A stretch of 64,000 bases of DNA from Anthopleura xanthogrammica (GCA_964019055.1 OZ025206.1:25242906-25306905); one strand, 5' to 3'; counted from the stretch's first letter, positions 38,701 through 49,566 are shown. Notes: generated by a model not told the origin, from the sequence alone. A program made the numbers and translations.

Positions 38701-40260
38701 CGACAGGTTTTTTGGTCGGTGTTTCGATGTCTGATTCGGAGAATACATTAGGCCTTACTGCTGGACTGTTTTGCTGTGACGAGGAAAGAAAAAGCGAAAA
38801 GGAGATAAGAAAAATATTAATAAAAATTCATTTGCAATAAATGGTATTTTGATTTAACAAATTTGTACATTTTTCTTGCACTGCCATTTTTAGGAAAGGA
38901 GCAAATATAGGAGTAGTTCTAGGCATTCTAGTTGCAGCTTATGAAAAGCTCCTTTTTTTTCAATACCTTAAGTACTGATTCTACTTGAAGTAAATAGTTG
39001 AATGGTAAAATATTTCTTGATTTGAGTGATGCGTCTTTAAGTTATGAAGATGTATCACTCAAATCAAGAAATATTTTGCCATTCAACTATTTACTTCAAG
39101 TAGAATCAGTACTAAAGGCATTGCGGATAAAAAGGTTATTTACAAGTTTAGTTTTCATCAGTTATTTTTAAATTAGTAAAACAGAAAAATAATTACCATA
39201 GCTGGAAAGGACATGTTAAAATCAGTAAAACAGTGAAGTTTGATGGAAATCAGTTTAAGAAGAATTCGCGAAGATATGAATTTTCAAAAATCGAAAATTT
39301 GTATGAAAACCTTTGCTGGAGGCAGAACGTGATTTACTCCAGATTCTCAAGTTTTTATCCCCCAATAAAAGTGATTAACTCCTAAATTCCAATTCGATCG
39401 TGGAATGGGGTCCACAGGTTTGTTAGCCACTGGCTATAAAGTTCTACCCTCGTAAAACGGACGATTCATATGCTACATTCCTAGTTTTTGTGATAGAGCC
39501 TAAAGCTAACCTTATTTGATTCTAAGTTTTGAGTATAAAAAATGTATTACATACATTTTATCCATTTTGAAATCACTAGCAAATCCTGCAATCTGATTGG
39601 CTCTCAGCAGTGCGATTTATTCACAAATCGCACCTTTTTGGGTTTTAAATCGCACTGTTTTGACGAGCCAATGAAATTCCAGGAAAGATAGAATTTGACC
39701 AATCAGATCACATAAAACAGAAGCCAATTTAAAGCATGAGAAAGAAACTTGGATGATATGAGGTTGAAGGCCACATGGTACAATACCACATAGATCTACC
39801 AGATATGAAGATACCACATACTGGCAATTGAACTTCCTGTCATGCAATTTTGGTCTGAAATCAAACTTGTGATTAACAAATTGCACTCCCACTATATATG
39901 GTCATGTAATTCTTTAAAAATTAATTTGATTTCAGACCAAATTGCACTCCACTCAGTATAATGACCACTATTAATAAGATAGAATAGAATAGAATAGGAT
40001 AGGATAGGATAGGATAGGATAGGATAGGATAGGATAGGATAGGATAGGATAGGATAGGATAGGATAGGATAGGATAGGATAGGATAGGATAGGATAGGAT
40101 AGGATAGGATAGGATAGGATAGGATAGGATAGGATAGGATAGGATAGGATAGGATAGGATAGGATAGGATAGGATAGGATAGGATAGGATAGGATAGGAT
40201 AGGATAGGATAGGATAGGATAGGATAGGATAGGATAGGATAGGATAGGATAGAATAGAAT

Positions 40261-40303
<43 letters not shown>

Positions 40304-43300
40304 AGGAAGGAAGGAAGGAAGGAAGAAAGAAAGAATGACAAATAGTAGAGTGCTTCTCAAAACTTCTCAAGTGTTCTCCCACAGCACACAGCACAGCAAG
40401 CAAGTTTTTTTTATTTTTTTTCATAAGATTCAAAATACTCACTGTTATTTTGGATAGTAATGATGAAATTGAAAGTGTGTGTGTGCTCTCATAAACCATG
40501 TGCTCCCAACCAATCACAATGCAAGATGTAGTTCTAAAAGTTATTTCATAAAATGATATAACACACAAATAGGATTAATGGTAGTCCAGAAACCTATCAT
40601 TAAACACAAAGAAATACATTTCCTATCACATTGATCACAGCAATTAATTTAAAAGATTAGCACTGCATACAATTATGTGATCCCTTAATAGACTGATAAT
40701 TTCTTCTTCAAAAACAGCTTTTTCTTCTGTTAAGAGAACATTAATCATAATTATAATGGATTTTGCTTCCTTTTATTTTTTTATTAAAATACAAAATTGT
40801 AAAACAAACTGAGGATTTCCAAACCAATTTTTCAGCTCTTTGCTTTAGGGTTGAAAAGTACTGTTTTGCTATTTCAAGGCTGTGAATAATTTTTTGATTG
40901 GCAGTTCATTTGTCTGGCCAGAGGAATATTTGACCTGTCAAACAAAAGTGTTGCTGGTCAAATGTCCAGAGAATGGGAATCATTTACCAGTAAAGTGGTG
41001 ATCTTTACTGGACATTAATTTGTCTGATGACCAGAGCTTATTTACAGCCTTGAATTTTAATCCAAATGTCATTCTCTTGAGTATTAATTGATATTCTTCT
41101 ATTATATTTACAAAATAATTCTTTTTTAATTTATGCTTCCATATGGCTATTGTGCTATAAATATCTTTAAAAACCGTATAAATTCAAAAAGATAACCTCT
41201 TCCAAATACCCAGACACTGCATGACCTCATGCAAGCACCTCAGTTTAAAAAATAAAACCATAGAATCTCAGGGGCAGATCCAGGAATGTGAGAAAGAGGG
41301 GCCATAAAAAGTCAGTATTAGACAAACCACACTGATGCAAAACGAAAGTAGAGGAGGTCTAGTTTGCAAGTCCCAAACTTAAAAATGAAAGCAGCGCCCC
41401 CCCCCCCCCCCCGCGCCTCTCTCTAAATCTGACCCTACTTTTATATATAACAGAACTTAAGCCAGTAACCAGACTGAAAAAATAGTAAGACTATCTAATT
41501 AACCTAGATAAACAGTAATCAACTTGATTATTGGGGGGTAAAACAGCAGTCAAGGTCAACCAAATCTTTTAGCAAAAACATCATTATCAGCTTGCATGGT
41601 TATAAGTATCCAGGAATCATCCTAACCTTGTATTAAACTTATACCTTTGAGGAGGTAAGGTGTCCTTTTCATAAATAATTCACATATTATAAGGTAATAC
41701 AAGAAAGTGGATAATTGCATCTTGTAAATAGAAGTGTTAAGCAAAATATATTCTATCCTTCCAATGTTGCAATCTTCAAAACTAATGTACTACATGTACT
41801 ACTCTTAGCTCTTTTTTGAAGTCTATAAAAGCATTGAATTAAGGTTTAATATGCATATACACTCCACTGGCCGTCATGTTGCAATAGGCTAGGATGGCCA
41901 AAAAATAATGATGTGCTCTCTCTTTTCAAAATTGGAAAAAATATTTTTTCTCAAGCAAGGCCTCCATCTATCATGGCTGCTATCAGATCCTATCATGCAG
42001 CTAGGTTATAGCCAAATTTTTATACAATGCAAAATTAGCCCGTTAGAAATGCTTGTAATCAGAATATCTACACTATCATGCAATAAATGATGTATCTATA
42101 GATATATTATGCTGCAGTCAACTCCTCAATTGCCCCTTTCCCCCACCCTTTCCCATTGCAGCGTCGGCGGAAGCTGAAAATCATTGTGGGGGGGCACTAC
42201 AATTTTTTTTTTTACAAAATACAAAATACAAAATGCCTTTTAAAAATATTTATGATTTATAGTTTATGATTTATCCAAACCACAATTTTGGGAGGGGCCT
42301 GGCCCCCCCAAAAAAATAAGTGAGGGGCCTGGTCCCCCAAAAAAATAAGTGGGGGGGCCAATGCCCCCCTGGCCCCCCGCTTCCGCCGCCACTGCATTGA
42401 GCTCTACTGAGCATATTTATACAGTTAAATGCAATCATTATCATACTAGCCAACCAGCAGGTATTCTTATTGAAACAGACTGGACGATGACAGTTAAAGC
42501 AAAACAGTACTTAATAGCATATTTAAGGTCTTCTCTCATAAGGGTCTCACCAGGGACCAGAAACATTAAAGGATCATAAACGTTAACTTCTTTTTGAAGG
42601 GAGGAAAAAATTATTGTTTTGTGAATAATCAAACATGCGAAATAATAAAAATACGAATAGAAATTTAATTAATTTTGAAAAGAAGTCAGTGATATATTCC
42701 AATAGAAAGAACAAAATTAAAGCTAGAATACAGCTTAAAAGTACATCACAATAACTGATGATTGATGTCTAAAAAAACATGAATAATTTTACCAAAATTT
42801 AAAAAAAATTTGATTTAATCGAACGCAAACATAAGGTCTTGGCAGCATGTTCAAAAAAATTCGATAAGACTATATTGTTGCTTTTTTAAGGGCCACGCTT
42901 AAGATTTTGAATTGGATGTTTTGAAAGAATACAATAATATAGAGGGGTCGAATGATATGATTTTAAGAAGATATATAAGATACAACGAAATCTTAAAAAC
43001 AATAAACAAATAAAGTTATTCATTTATTTGAATAGCTAGCCGACTTGTCGGATGTGTCTGAACGTTTACAATTCTGATCCTTTATATTTTTTTCTGTGTT
43101 TTCTTTTCCTTTTCATTTCATCTCCATTAAATAGCAGTGTTATTGTTATGACTTTATGACTCCAAAACGTCTTACAAGAGATAGCTAAATAGGGAATTGT
43201 CTGGCCCTCCGAAGTATTTTGTTTGTTTTTTTTGTTGTCTAAATTATTCAAATAAGAAACAATGTACACGGACCCTGGTTAGCATATAATATACCTACGT

Positions 43301-44072
43301 CTTGCCTTTGAAATGGCCTTTTGAATCCATTTACAAAGTAATAGAATATTCTGTTCACAAAATCTAAGCTTACCTTCGAATGAGGTTTTTCTGCAAATAC
43401 TTCTTCCTCGTCCTTTGCGAATGCTTTAAGATAATTACATATTGTAAGTGATCGCATAGTTAGATTGTGTCTTTTATTAGTAATTCATGATCGTAAGGGA
43501 CTCGGGAATTCGAAATTTGGCTAAAAATATACCTCAAAGATTGCGACGAAATGAGAAACCTCAATATTCAAAAGTTAATTCGTTTTCAGACCGCACAGCA
43601 ATTGAATTAGATAAATATACGGTGGTGTAGGTATAGACTTAACAGGATTGGAAGCCAAGTCACACTTTCCACATTGGTTCTAAGTGATTCTTTTAATCCT
43701 TAGAAATTATGATAGTGAAAGCGCATACATATGTTTGCTTACATAGTCTCAGCCCTTGCGAAATTCTTCGACGCAGCTTTGTGATTCTGGAATCAGCCTT
43801 CCTCTTGGCTTGTTCTAAAAACACAACGCATCAAAAATGATTAATCTTTCACCCAAACCCTAAGGTTATGGAAAATTGCTTTTCAATACCATCTTGAGTC
43901 GATAGCCATTTTAGACTGAAACTTCAAAAATTCACCACTCAGGATCTGCACAACAGCACTCACCTTCAGGACTCGTTCCACGAGGAGATTCTTTTATCAG
44001 TTCTTCTCCATCATCTTCTTCCTCCGTCCTTCCATTTTCCCCGCCATTTTCTTCTGCAACAGCAGAAGCCAT
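23797..44072 (-). CDS. CDK15: PFTAIRE cyclin-dependent kinase (CDK14/15 family), complete
   Basis: Eighteen exons join in phase: 43964-44072, 43743-43814, 43374-43423, 38579-38773, 33490-33587, 33020-33099, 30805-30899, 30613-30675, 29402-29463, 29023-29084, 28248-28308, 27614-27673, 27027-27120, 26566-26629, 25464-25512, 25339-25387, 24880-24970, 23797-23849 (1407 nt, 468 aa; human CDK14 is 469). An acidic, then Arg/Ser-rich N-terminus (1-145) precedes the kinase: GEGSYATV (162-169), catalytic lysine K184, PFTAIRE at 195-201, HRDIKPQN with D276, DFG at 294-296, WYRPP from 316, and a C-terminal FTVSG tail. All catalytic residues are present. PFTAIRE kinases pair with membrane-anchored cyclin Y and help phosphorylate Wnt co-receptors. 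That is family knowledge, not shown here. The tail and the gene neighbours favour CDK15 over CDK14. Introns carry many MITEs and tandem arrays. Confidence 0.95.
23893..24003. repeat. Near-perfect hairpin centred on TGACGTCA
   Basis: Arms of about 55 bp (from TGTGATAA at left to TTATCACA at right) pair almost fully with essentially no loop. It is in the last intron of the CDK15-like gene, 44 bp from exon 18. Confidence 0.9.
24618..24783. mobile_element. CCGTATTTACTCG foldback element, copy 1
   Basis: Starts ACCGTATTTACTCGATTAAC and ends CGAGCAAATACGGTA, inverted ends around repeated GCGCTTATT motifs. An inverse-oriented relative is at 32165-32334. Confidence 0.7.
25018..25172. mobile_element. 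GTTGCA-rich foldback MITE
   Basis: Shares ACACGGTGCAACATTGCGCG and the TACTTCAGCAACATTG core with the element at 8786. It lies in a CDK15-like intron. Confidence 0.65.
25570..25842. mobile_element. ACGAGCAACAAAATCGTGCAAC foldback element
   Basis: Begins TACGAGCAACAAAATCGTGC and ends with the inverted GCACGATTTTGTTACTCGTA, with internal repeated GTAATACGAGC motifs. A relative lies at 28349-28540. Confidence 0.7.
25867..26465. repeat. 120-bp tandem repeat, five units
   Basis: Five head-to-tail copies start TGTGGGGCTTGATGG at about 25870, 25990, 26110, 26230 and 26349. Each includes CCATGCTCTGGAACCAGAGA, a perfect short inverted repeat. The array is in the CDK15-like intron between exons 14 and 15. 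Confidence 0.95.
26805..26965 (-). mobile_element. SINE-like element with degenerate B box
   Basis: Minus strand carries GGGTTCGAGTCC (B-box-like) upstream of a body whose complement reads CTCGAAGCACAGGAGAGAAC. The same body occurs at 12905, 28085 and, in part, 56222. Confidence 0.55.
28055..28200 (-). mobile_element. SINE-like element, second copy
   Basis: Shares CTCGAAGCACAGGAGAGAAC and ACACATACGACACCGAGCC with the 26805 element and keeps a degenerate B-box region. It is in an intron of the CDK15-like gene. Confidence 0.5.
28349..28540. mobile_element. ACGAGCAACAAAATC foldback element, second copy
   Basis: Ends TACGAGCAACAAAATCATAC and CACGATTTTGTTGCTCGTA are inverted copies. It lies about 40 bp from exon 11 of the CDK15-like gene. 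Confidence 0.7.
28799..29006. mobile_element. AGACCCTTTTC foldback MITE beside a splice donor
   Basis: Inverted arms of about 45 bp (TAGACCCTTTTCAAATATGG... and ...GAAAAGGGTCTA), TA-flanked, and an inner CCCGGATGTCG pair. It lies 16 bp beyond the 3' boundary of CDK15-like exon 10, leaving just the donor intact. Confidence 0.85.
30165..30300. repeat. 57-bp satellite, degenerate remnant
   Basis: One recognisable unit and part of another (GTGAGTTAGCCGTGCCCTGAGG, then TCCTGATTTTGATCAGCTC) in a CDK15-like intron. Confidence 0.65.
30425..30562. mobile_element. AGACCC foldback MITE, copy 5
   Basis: Left end ACAGACCCCTTGCACATCAC, inner arms as in copy 3. The right terminus is degraded. It is 50 bp from CDK15-like exon 8. 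Confidence 0.72.
32165..32334. mobile_element. CCGTATTTACTCG foldback element, copy 2
   Basis: Starts ATACCGTATCTATTCG and ends CGAGTAAATACGGTAC, enclosing repeated AAGCGC motifs. It is inverted relative to the copy at 24618. Confidence 0.7.
32491..32985. repeat. 92-95-bp tandem repeat, about 4 units
   Basis: Units contain TACCGTGTACGTGCTGTAAG, TCAGTACCGTATGTTTCCCA and GATAACCATTCTTATGGG. Starts are at about 32711, 32803 and 32898, plus a diverged unit at 32491. Related sequence is at 15190-15330. It lies next to CDK15-like exon 6. Confidence 0.85.
33755..33832. repeat. (TTTG)n (TCTGACTG)n microsatellite
   Basis: Short TTTG and CTGTCTGA repeats in a CDK15-like intron. Confidence 0.95.
35426..35452 (-). 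other. Possible alternative first exon of CDK15-like gene
   Basis: An ATG starts a nine-codon frame (MFLFKRFLE) ending exactly at a GTCAGT donor in phase 0, which matches the phase of exon 5 (33587), where the kinase domain begins. It would give a short-N-terminus isoform. Support is only the donor, the Met and the phase, so a chance match is quite possible. Confidence 0.25.
36391..36655. mobile_element. ACTGTTCGTTTATTACGTCGC foldback element
   Basis: Ends are inverted copies (left ACTGTTCGTTTATTACGTCG; right CGACGTATTAAACGAACAGT) around a G-rich core. No coding frame. Confidence 0.85.
37667..37860. repeat. (TTTG/TCTG)n microsatellite
   Basis: Mixed TTTG and TCTG repeats that yield Cys/Phe/Val-rich spurious frames. 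It is in the CDK15-like intron between exons 4 and 5. Confidence 0.95.
38966..39118. repeat. Long near-perfect inverted repeat (hairpin)
   Basis: Two arms of about 62 bp (left begins AGTACTGATTCTACTTGAAG; right ends CTTCAAGTAGAATCAGTACT) differ at only a few positions and are separated by a loop of about 25 bp. It lies in the CDK15-like intron 193 bp upstream of exon 4. Confidence 0.92.
39980..40335. repeat. (GGATA)n then (GAAA/GGAA)n microsatellite
   Basis: About 50 copies of the pentanucleotide AGGAT, then GAAA and GGAA repeats. The SYPIL frame on the minus strand is a repeat translation. Confidence 0.98.
42159..42396. mobile_element. GGCGGAAG foldback element
   Basis: Ends GCAGCGTCGGCGGAAG and CTTCCGCCGCCACTGC are inverted. 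The interior is C-rich with GGGGCC(T/A)GG-type repeats. Confidence 0.7.
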
Positions 44073-44355
44073 TTTCCTGTTTATACCGGTCAATACTAGT
44101 AAGCTCTTAAATCGAAATTATAAACAAACTGAATGCTCGCGTGGAGTCGAAAAGGCAGTCAGTCGTGATGTCGATTTAGTTAGCGCAGATCAAGAGCTCG
44201 TTGCAGTTACAACATGTGTCTTTATCCTTTGAATTTAAAATGATCAAAGAAGATATCATCTTGTCAAGATTAATAATGAATCTAGCAACCCTACGACAGA
44301 GTGAAATATCTCCAAACCGATCACCCCGAATGATCAAAACATAGAACCACCATCA
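44073..44355. promoter_or_regulatory. Presumed leader and promoter of CDK15-like gene
   Basis: Unique sequence between the CDK15-like start codon and the start of the duplicated block. No core promoter element stands out; assigned by position only. Confidence 0.35.
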
Positions 44356-45324
44356 TTACTGACCATGTTGATACTCTCTTCTGATTGGTACTCACCAGAG
44401 CCCCCGTAGCAATAAATACACCAGCACAATAATGTCTAGGGGAGGGGAGGGTCTGGGTACAACCATTTACGAGCTTAGAATTCGAGCTATAATAATAAAT
44501 TAAAGTTCAAAATGGTTCAGTTTCTAGCAAAAACATCAAGCATACGAAAGTGCATTTTTATCCCATTATTAACGCAGTATTCCACACCGTGCAAACGCAG
44601 TTCCTGATATTATTGCATTAATTTACCGCACCGGACGAATTGGACAATAAAAAAGAATTAATCGCTGTCTGACTTGCCGTCTACCAATGGCCAAGAGCTG
44701 TCAACCAACAGTTGTCGCTAACGGCGGGTGACGATTGGATTCAAACAGCTTTACTGCTCTGCTTAATTTTCTTAACGCAGTGCTTTTATCGCGCGCACGT
44801 CCAAAACAAGAAACACTATATATAGCTAATATCTCTAGCACTGTCTAGAACTAATAACTATAATGCATTATAACTACTTATACGCTGTCCACTCGATCAT
44901 CCAACTCAAAGAAGGCGTTAAAACAATCATTTCGTCCATTTATTTCAGTTCTTCTTTAACCAATTACGTGTGATAACGTTTTCTCGATTGATTGGTTTCC
45001 ATGTCAACATGAGAGTGATCTCAGTTAAATCAAGGAAATCCCTCCACGTGTAATCTAGCCTTTTCTAAAGGAATCTTAACTCATTGAGAATACCGGTAAT
45101 AAAAGTTGTGGTTCCGATTGAAAAAGGATTAACTGAAACCATAGATTTTACTTTGTACTTGATGCATTACAAATTTTAATTTTAAATACATGACAGTTCC
45201 TGATATCATTTCATTGCCTCCGTGATCAAAGCCGTTTGGTGTAGTCAGTTAAGCCACATTTGAATTGATGTAAAGATATGGAGGCATAACTGAATCACGT
45301 AGTAATTCCAAACGCAGCCGAGAT

Positions 45325-45635
45325 ATTCTCTCCTCTCCTCTCCTCTCCTCTCCTCTCCTCTCCTCTCCTCTCCTCTCCTCTCCTTTCCTCTCCTCTCCTC
45401 TCCTCTCCTCTCCTCTCCTCTCCTCTCCTCTCCTCTCCTCTCCTCTCCTTCCCTTCTCTTCCCTTCTGTTCTCTTCTGTTCTCTTCTGTTCTCTTCTCTT
45501 CTCTTCTGTTCTCTTCTCTTCTGTTCTCTTCTCTTCTGTTCTGTTCTCTTCTGTTCTGTTCTCTTCTGTTCTCTTCTGTTCTCTTCTCTTTGTTCTCTTC
45601 TGTTCTCTTCTGTTCTCTTCTCTTCTCTTTTTGAA
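45325..45635. repeat. (CTCCT)n and (TTCTC/TTCTG)n microsatellite
   Basis: Pentanucleotide array in copy A at the same place as the TTCTG array in copy B (52290-52770). The dominant motif here is TCTCC. Confidence 0.98.
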
Positions 45636-47800
45636 GTCACCAAGCTAAGGAGATGAAATAATATAGCAGATTTCGTATGAGTGCACGCCGCACGTACGGA
45701 CACGGCACCGAATATCAAATGTTTTCATAGACGACATGGCACTGACTGGGTCACAGCGATTAAGGCGCAGTCTGTGCCATAAGTTTTCCATGGTCATATG
45801 AAAACTGCGCTAATGTAACCACAGAGAAGAACATGGGGATTTCACTGAAATGATATTAATTTTGGGGAAGGGTGGGGGCAATCCCTAATCACGACTGCCT
45901 AAATGGTTTCAAAATCCAAAAATTGAATAAGAGAGGAATTTTGGTGAAATTCCGGTCTATTTTGACGATTCCATTTTCAGATTTATTTTATTAATTTTTT
46001 CTTTAATAATATTTATTTTTTTATTTTTAAATCATGGTATATAAAATTTCACTGACTAAAACATGTCAAGAAATCCAAGTCGTCTGCGTCTTACCGCCAT
46101 CTAGAACCGGTAGACAAAACTATACCTGGAAAACCACTCAAAACGATTTATGGTTTATTACTTAAAAAGTGGAATTCGGAAGTTCTAGAAATTATTTCTA
46201 AAGTGATGGCAGTACTTCGCCCGGAGGAAGAGATAATAAAACAATAATGCCCAAAACTCAGGAGTCTACAATCTTCTGTAAAAATAAAGTGCCACTTTTG
46301 GTTATAGTTTACCCTCTTCTCCTGTTCTCCCTTAGCAATGTTGCCCTATTAAATTTTCTGGCCAATCAAGTGGTTGGCTGGTAAAATGCATGCGAGAAAA
46401 AAAATATTTCAAGAATGTTTCTTAACCAATCAGAAACGTTATTCTTATCTTTCCATCATCTTGTGGTTAGAGAGTCATTTCTGATTGGCCAAAGAACAAT
46501 AGAACATTCCTGGAATATTTCTAGGTGTCCACGGTTTTCCATTCGCACTGTAAGTTTTCTTGCCAATGAAGTGGTTGGCTGGTAAAATGCATGCGAGAAA
46601 ATTTTTTTTGTATGGGTGATCGAGAGAAGGAACGCTTCTTCAGAATAGCAGGTGGCAGATTTTATTTAACTGATTCATTTAGAAGAGTGAAGTTACTAGT
46701 TTAGTTCAAGTGAGTCAGTAAATGATGAAAATCACTTCAAGAATTAAAAATACTAGCTGATTTTAAAATGGGGTATGCCATACTAATACTGGATATTTCC
46801 AAAAAACAAAATAAGAAAATAATAAGATAAAATAATTATAAAATAAAAATTAAGTCGACAATTAAAGCACGGAAGCATTTCAAGCCGTCCTAAAAAGCGC
46901 GTGTAATCCAGGTGTCATCTGTTAAAGAGATCCCTTGGCTTGGTTTGACATCAGCTGCAAATACTTCCGCGAATGTGCGCTAAGTCAAGTAATGGCATTA
47001 ACCTTTGCCTGTAACTCGTCTTCTCAACTTCGTGTGCTTTCACATTTAGTAGTCTTTAACTTCTTAGGAAGCGTTCATAATTTATGGGGGATATATTATT
47101 TGGGTGCCCCCCTCCCCCCACTTATGTCAACATAGCATGTTTTCCGCAGTGACGCCCCCCCCCCCCCCCCACCCCCTCGCAAACTACAGACTTTTTGTAC
47201 ACACTGAATATCTTTGGTCAGTAAAAAATATTTCAAAGAACCTCAATTTCCAAATTTTCATGGGGTTGGGGTCATTCCCCTGAACCCTCCCAGATTAGCC
47301 CCCCCCCCCTCCCCCACTCTAAATTATATGCTCCACGGTGCCTGCCCTCTGATTGTTACTAGAGAAAATGGCTGCCCCACTCCCTCCCTGATCCCCCCCC
47401 CCAAACGGTTCCTCATGGTACATCGAGTATAGAATATGATTCAGCCTCAGACGAGATTAACCGATCATTTGACATAATTCACATATGATTATCAGACGAG
47501 GGAATAAAGCAATAAACTTAATAAAATCGCCTTAAAAGATTTCCGGGTAAAAGTGGCAAGGTCATTCCAAATAAAGAAAAGTTATGTATATACTGATTGG
47601 TTTGTGGTTGCCGCTATTGTAAAACACCGTTATTCTGATCCAGTACCGCAGAGAAATGGATTAGCTTCCTTAAAAGGCGAGTTGTCCTGGTTTTATGAAA
47701 GAAGTTGTTCTTGAGTGCGTAATCAGACCTTTTTATCTTTAGATTTCCCCACGTCACACCACATACGCAATTCTGACATAAGCAAATTTATGGGTAATGA

Positions 47801-48024
47801 ATATTGTACAGAAGCCCAGGAGGGTCACCACATGTTTTTGTTTTTGCTTTTAGCTTTTCGGTTTTTGCTTTCGACTTTTCGGTTTTCGGTTTTTGCTTTT
47901 CGGTTTTCGGTTTTTGCTTTTAGATTTTCGGTTTTGGTTTTTGAAAATCGTAAAAACAAAACCGAAAATTCAAAAACAAACTGACAAAAACCTTTGGTGG
48001 CCCTCCTGGGCTTCCGTAGAATTG
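47801..48024. mobile_element. CAGAAGCCCAGGAGGG foldback MITE, copy A only
   Basis: Inverted ends of about 22 bp (ACAGAAGCCCAGGAGGG / CCCTCCTGGGCTTCCGT) enclose TTTTCGG repeats. Copy B lacks it at the matching place near 55815, so it inserted after the duplication. Confidence 0.8.
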
Positions 48025-48831
48025 CCCTACTTTCTTATGATTGCGTAATACGGACTTTTTTATATTTTTTGCCATTTCAGACCAGATACGCAATTTTAAC
48101 ATAAACAATTTCCTGAGGATTGGGGGGGGGGGGGGGGGGAATGTGGAAAGATGTTTTTAGGGGGAGGGGGCTGTGATGGAAATTCATCCAATTGATATGC
48201 GCACATGGTAAATAATGTACGAATGCGCTAAGCAAACTTCGGTACAGGGTTTCTACTTAGTTCTTGTGCATTTTAACGGATAGCGCAGCATCAAAGCACA
48301 GCCAACTACCCATAAAGCCCCACGAGGCGCCCGTATGGCATGGTGACCTATGCACAGGGATCCCAATCGTCAAGATTACTGTCGCTGCTCGATACGCTCG
48401 CAGCAAAAATATTTTGGAAAAGGTCTTGGACATGACATTAGTAATCCCACAAGAGTTTTTAAAATAAATGAACTCCTAATTTTTTTTCCATCCAGTAACA
48501 GTCACGTGATTGCTTCCTGCAAAAGGCATATTCCGCCTTTTGGAGCATAAATATAGAAGAGCCATATGTTCTAAAGGATGTACACGTAAGTATGTGTAGC
48601 GTATGACCCACATTCCATGCATTCCTCAGAACACGCAAGGATACCATTTCACTCCATGACGTTCCCCATATCGTAGACTTGAATCCGAACGAACGTGCTT
48701 GGCCGCATTGCTAATTCTGCTTGCAAGGCGATACAGTCAATTGTTGTCTCTTAGAAGGATTTAGTTGACGTTTGATTTGTCTCTCACAAAACGAAGTTCA
48801 GTGAAGTGTTGAAGACTGATATTTCTTCAGA

Positions 48832-49368
48832 ATGAGTGTACCACGAGAGCTGAGTCTGTTGTTGATGGCTGCCGTCATGCTGGCTTATTTACAGCCTTGT
48901 TCTTGTTTACCGTTGAAGAAGCAGTGTGAACCAGTTACCATACCGTTGTGTACGGGTTTACCGTATAACACTACTATATTCCCTAACATGATAAAGCACA
49001 AAACTCAAGAGGAAGCTGGCTTAGAAGTTCATCAGTTCTACCCTCTCATCAAAGTGGATTGCTCCAGTGATCTAGCTTTCTTTCTATGCTCTGTGTATGC
49101 CCCAGTCTGCACAGTTTTAGAGACTCCCTTGCCGCCTTGCCGATCTTTGTGCGAGAGTGCTCGGAATGGCTGTGAAAAGTTAATGACTAGAATTGGATTT
49201 ACTTGGCCTGAATCACTTGAATGTAAGAAATTCCCTGTATTTGGAGACAAGATCTGTGTAGGAGAAACGGACACCGAGGAACTGAGGCCGACAGAAGAAG
49301 GGAATACGAATAATAGCTATCCTGAAGTAGACAGGAGTACGACTGATGAAACATGGCTGAATAGCTGA
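48832..49368 (+). CDS. Truncated frizzled duplicate: signal peptide plus CRD only
   Basis: A 178-aa open frame, nearly identical to the first 168 residues of the intact frizzled at 59580. It keeps the hydrophobic signal peptide (with two extra residues, SC) and a CRD with all ten cysteines. It then leaves the parent after DRST and ends ten codons later in junction filler (TDETWLNS, stop). It has no membrane segments. About 180 bp of leader upstream of the ATG match the parent, but a further 930 bp of parental upstream DNA are missing. If expressed, the product would be a secreted Wnt-binding CRD, like an sFRP without the netrin-like domain. Differences from the parent are about nine amino-acid changes against about four silent ones, clustered at the end of the CRD, which fits relaxed constraint. 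It may be a pseudogene. Confidence 0.6.
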   Translation: MSVPRELSLLLMAAVMLAYLQPCSCLPLKKQCEPVTIPLCTGLPYNTTIFPNMIKHKTQEEAGLEVHQFYPLIKVDCSSDLAFFLCSVYAPVCTVLETPLPPCRSLCESARNGCEKLMTRIGFTWPESLECKKFPVFGDKICVGETDTEELRPTEEGNTNNSYPEVDRSTTDETWLNS

Positions 49369-49386
49369 ATTGTCGCTGAATTATCT

Positions 49387-49566
49387 TTTGAATAGCTAGC
49401 CGACTTGTCGGATGTGTCTGAACGTTTACAATTCTGATCCTTCATATTTTTTTCTGTGTTTTCTTTTCCTTTTCATGCGAATGCTTTAAGATAATTACAT
49501 ATTGTAAGTGATCGGGTTAGATAGTGTCGTAAGGGACTCGGGAATTCGAAATTTGACTAAAAATAT
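49387..49566. repeat. Fragment of CDK15-like intron at the duplication junction
   Basis: Matches 43027-43531 in direct orientation, starting TTTGAATAGCTAGCCGACTT, with an internal deletion of about 300 bp (removing nearly all of exon 3) and a smaller one. It directly follows the truncated frizzled, as expected if the duplicated unit began in the CDK15-like intron. Confidence 0.92.

Larger units (their letters stand above)
44356..49346. repeat. Segmental duplication copy A
   Basis: Collinear with 51585-60085 in direct orientation: the two start alike (ACCATGTTGAT..., then CCCGTAGCAATAAATACACC), share the pentanucleotide locus and long unique intergenic stretches, and end in the frizzled 5' region. 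Copy A keeps about 260 bp (44797-45059) lost in B and has its own MITE at 47801-48024. It lacks B's 56165-58365 and about 930 bp upstream of the frizzled start. Confidence 0.92.

Noticed and set aside
39892..40568. SYPIL-repeat open frames on the minus strand
   Set aside because: Translation of the AGGAT pentanucleotide array.
42441..42632. Possible extra CDK15-like exon with a GTGAGA donor
   Set aside because: The required reading phase hits a stop before the donor, and exons 3 and 4 already join in phase without it.
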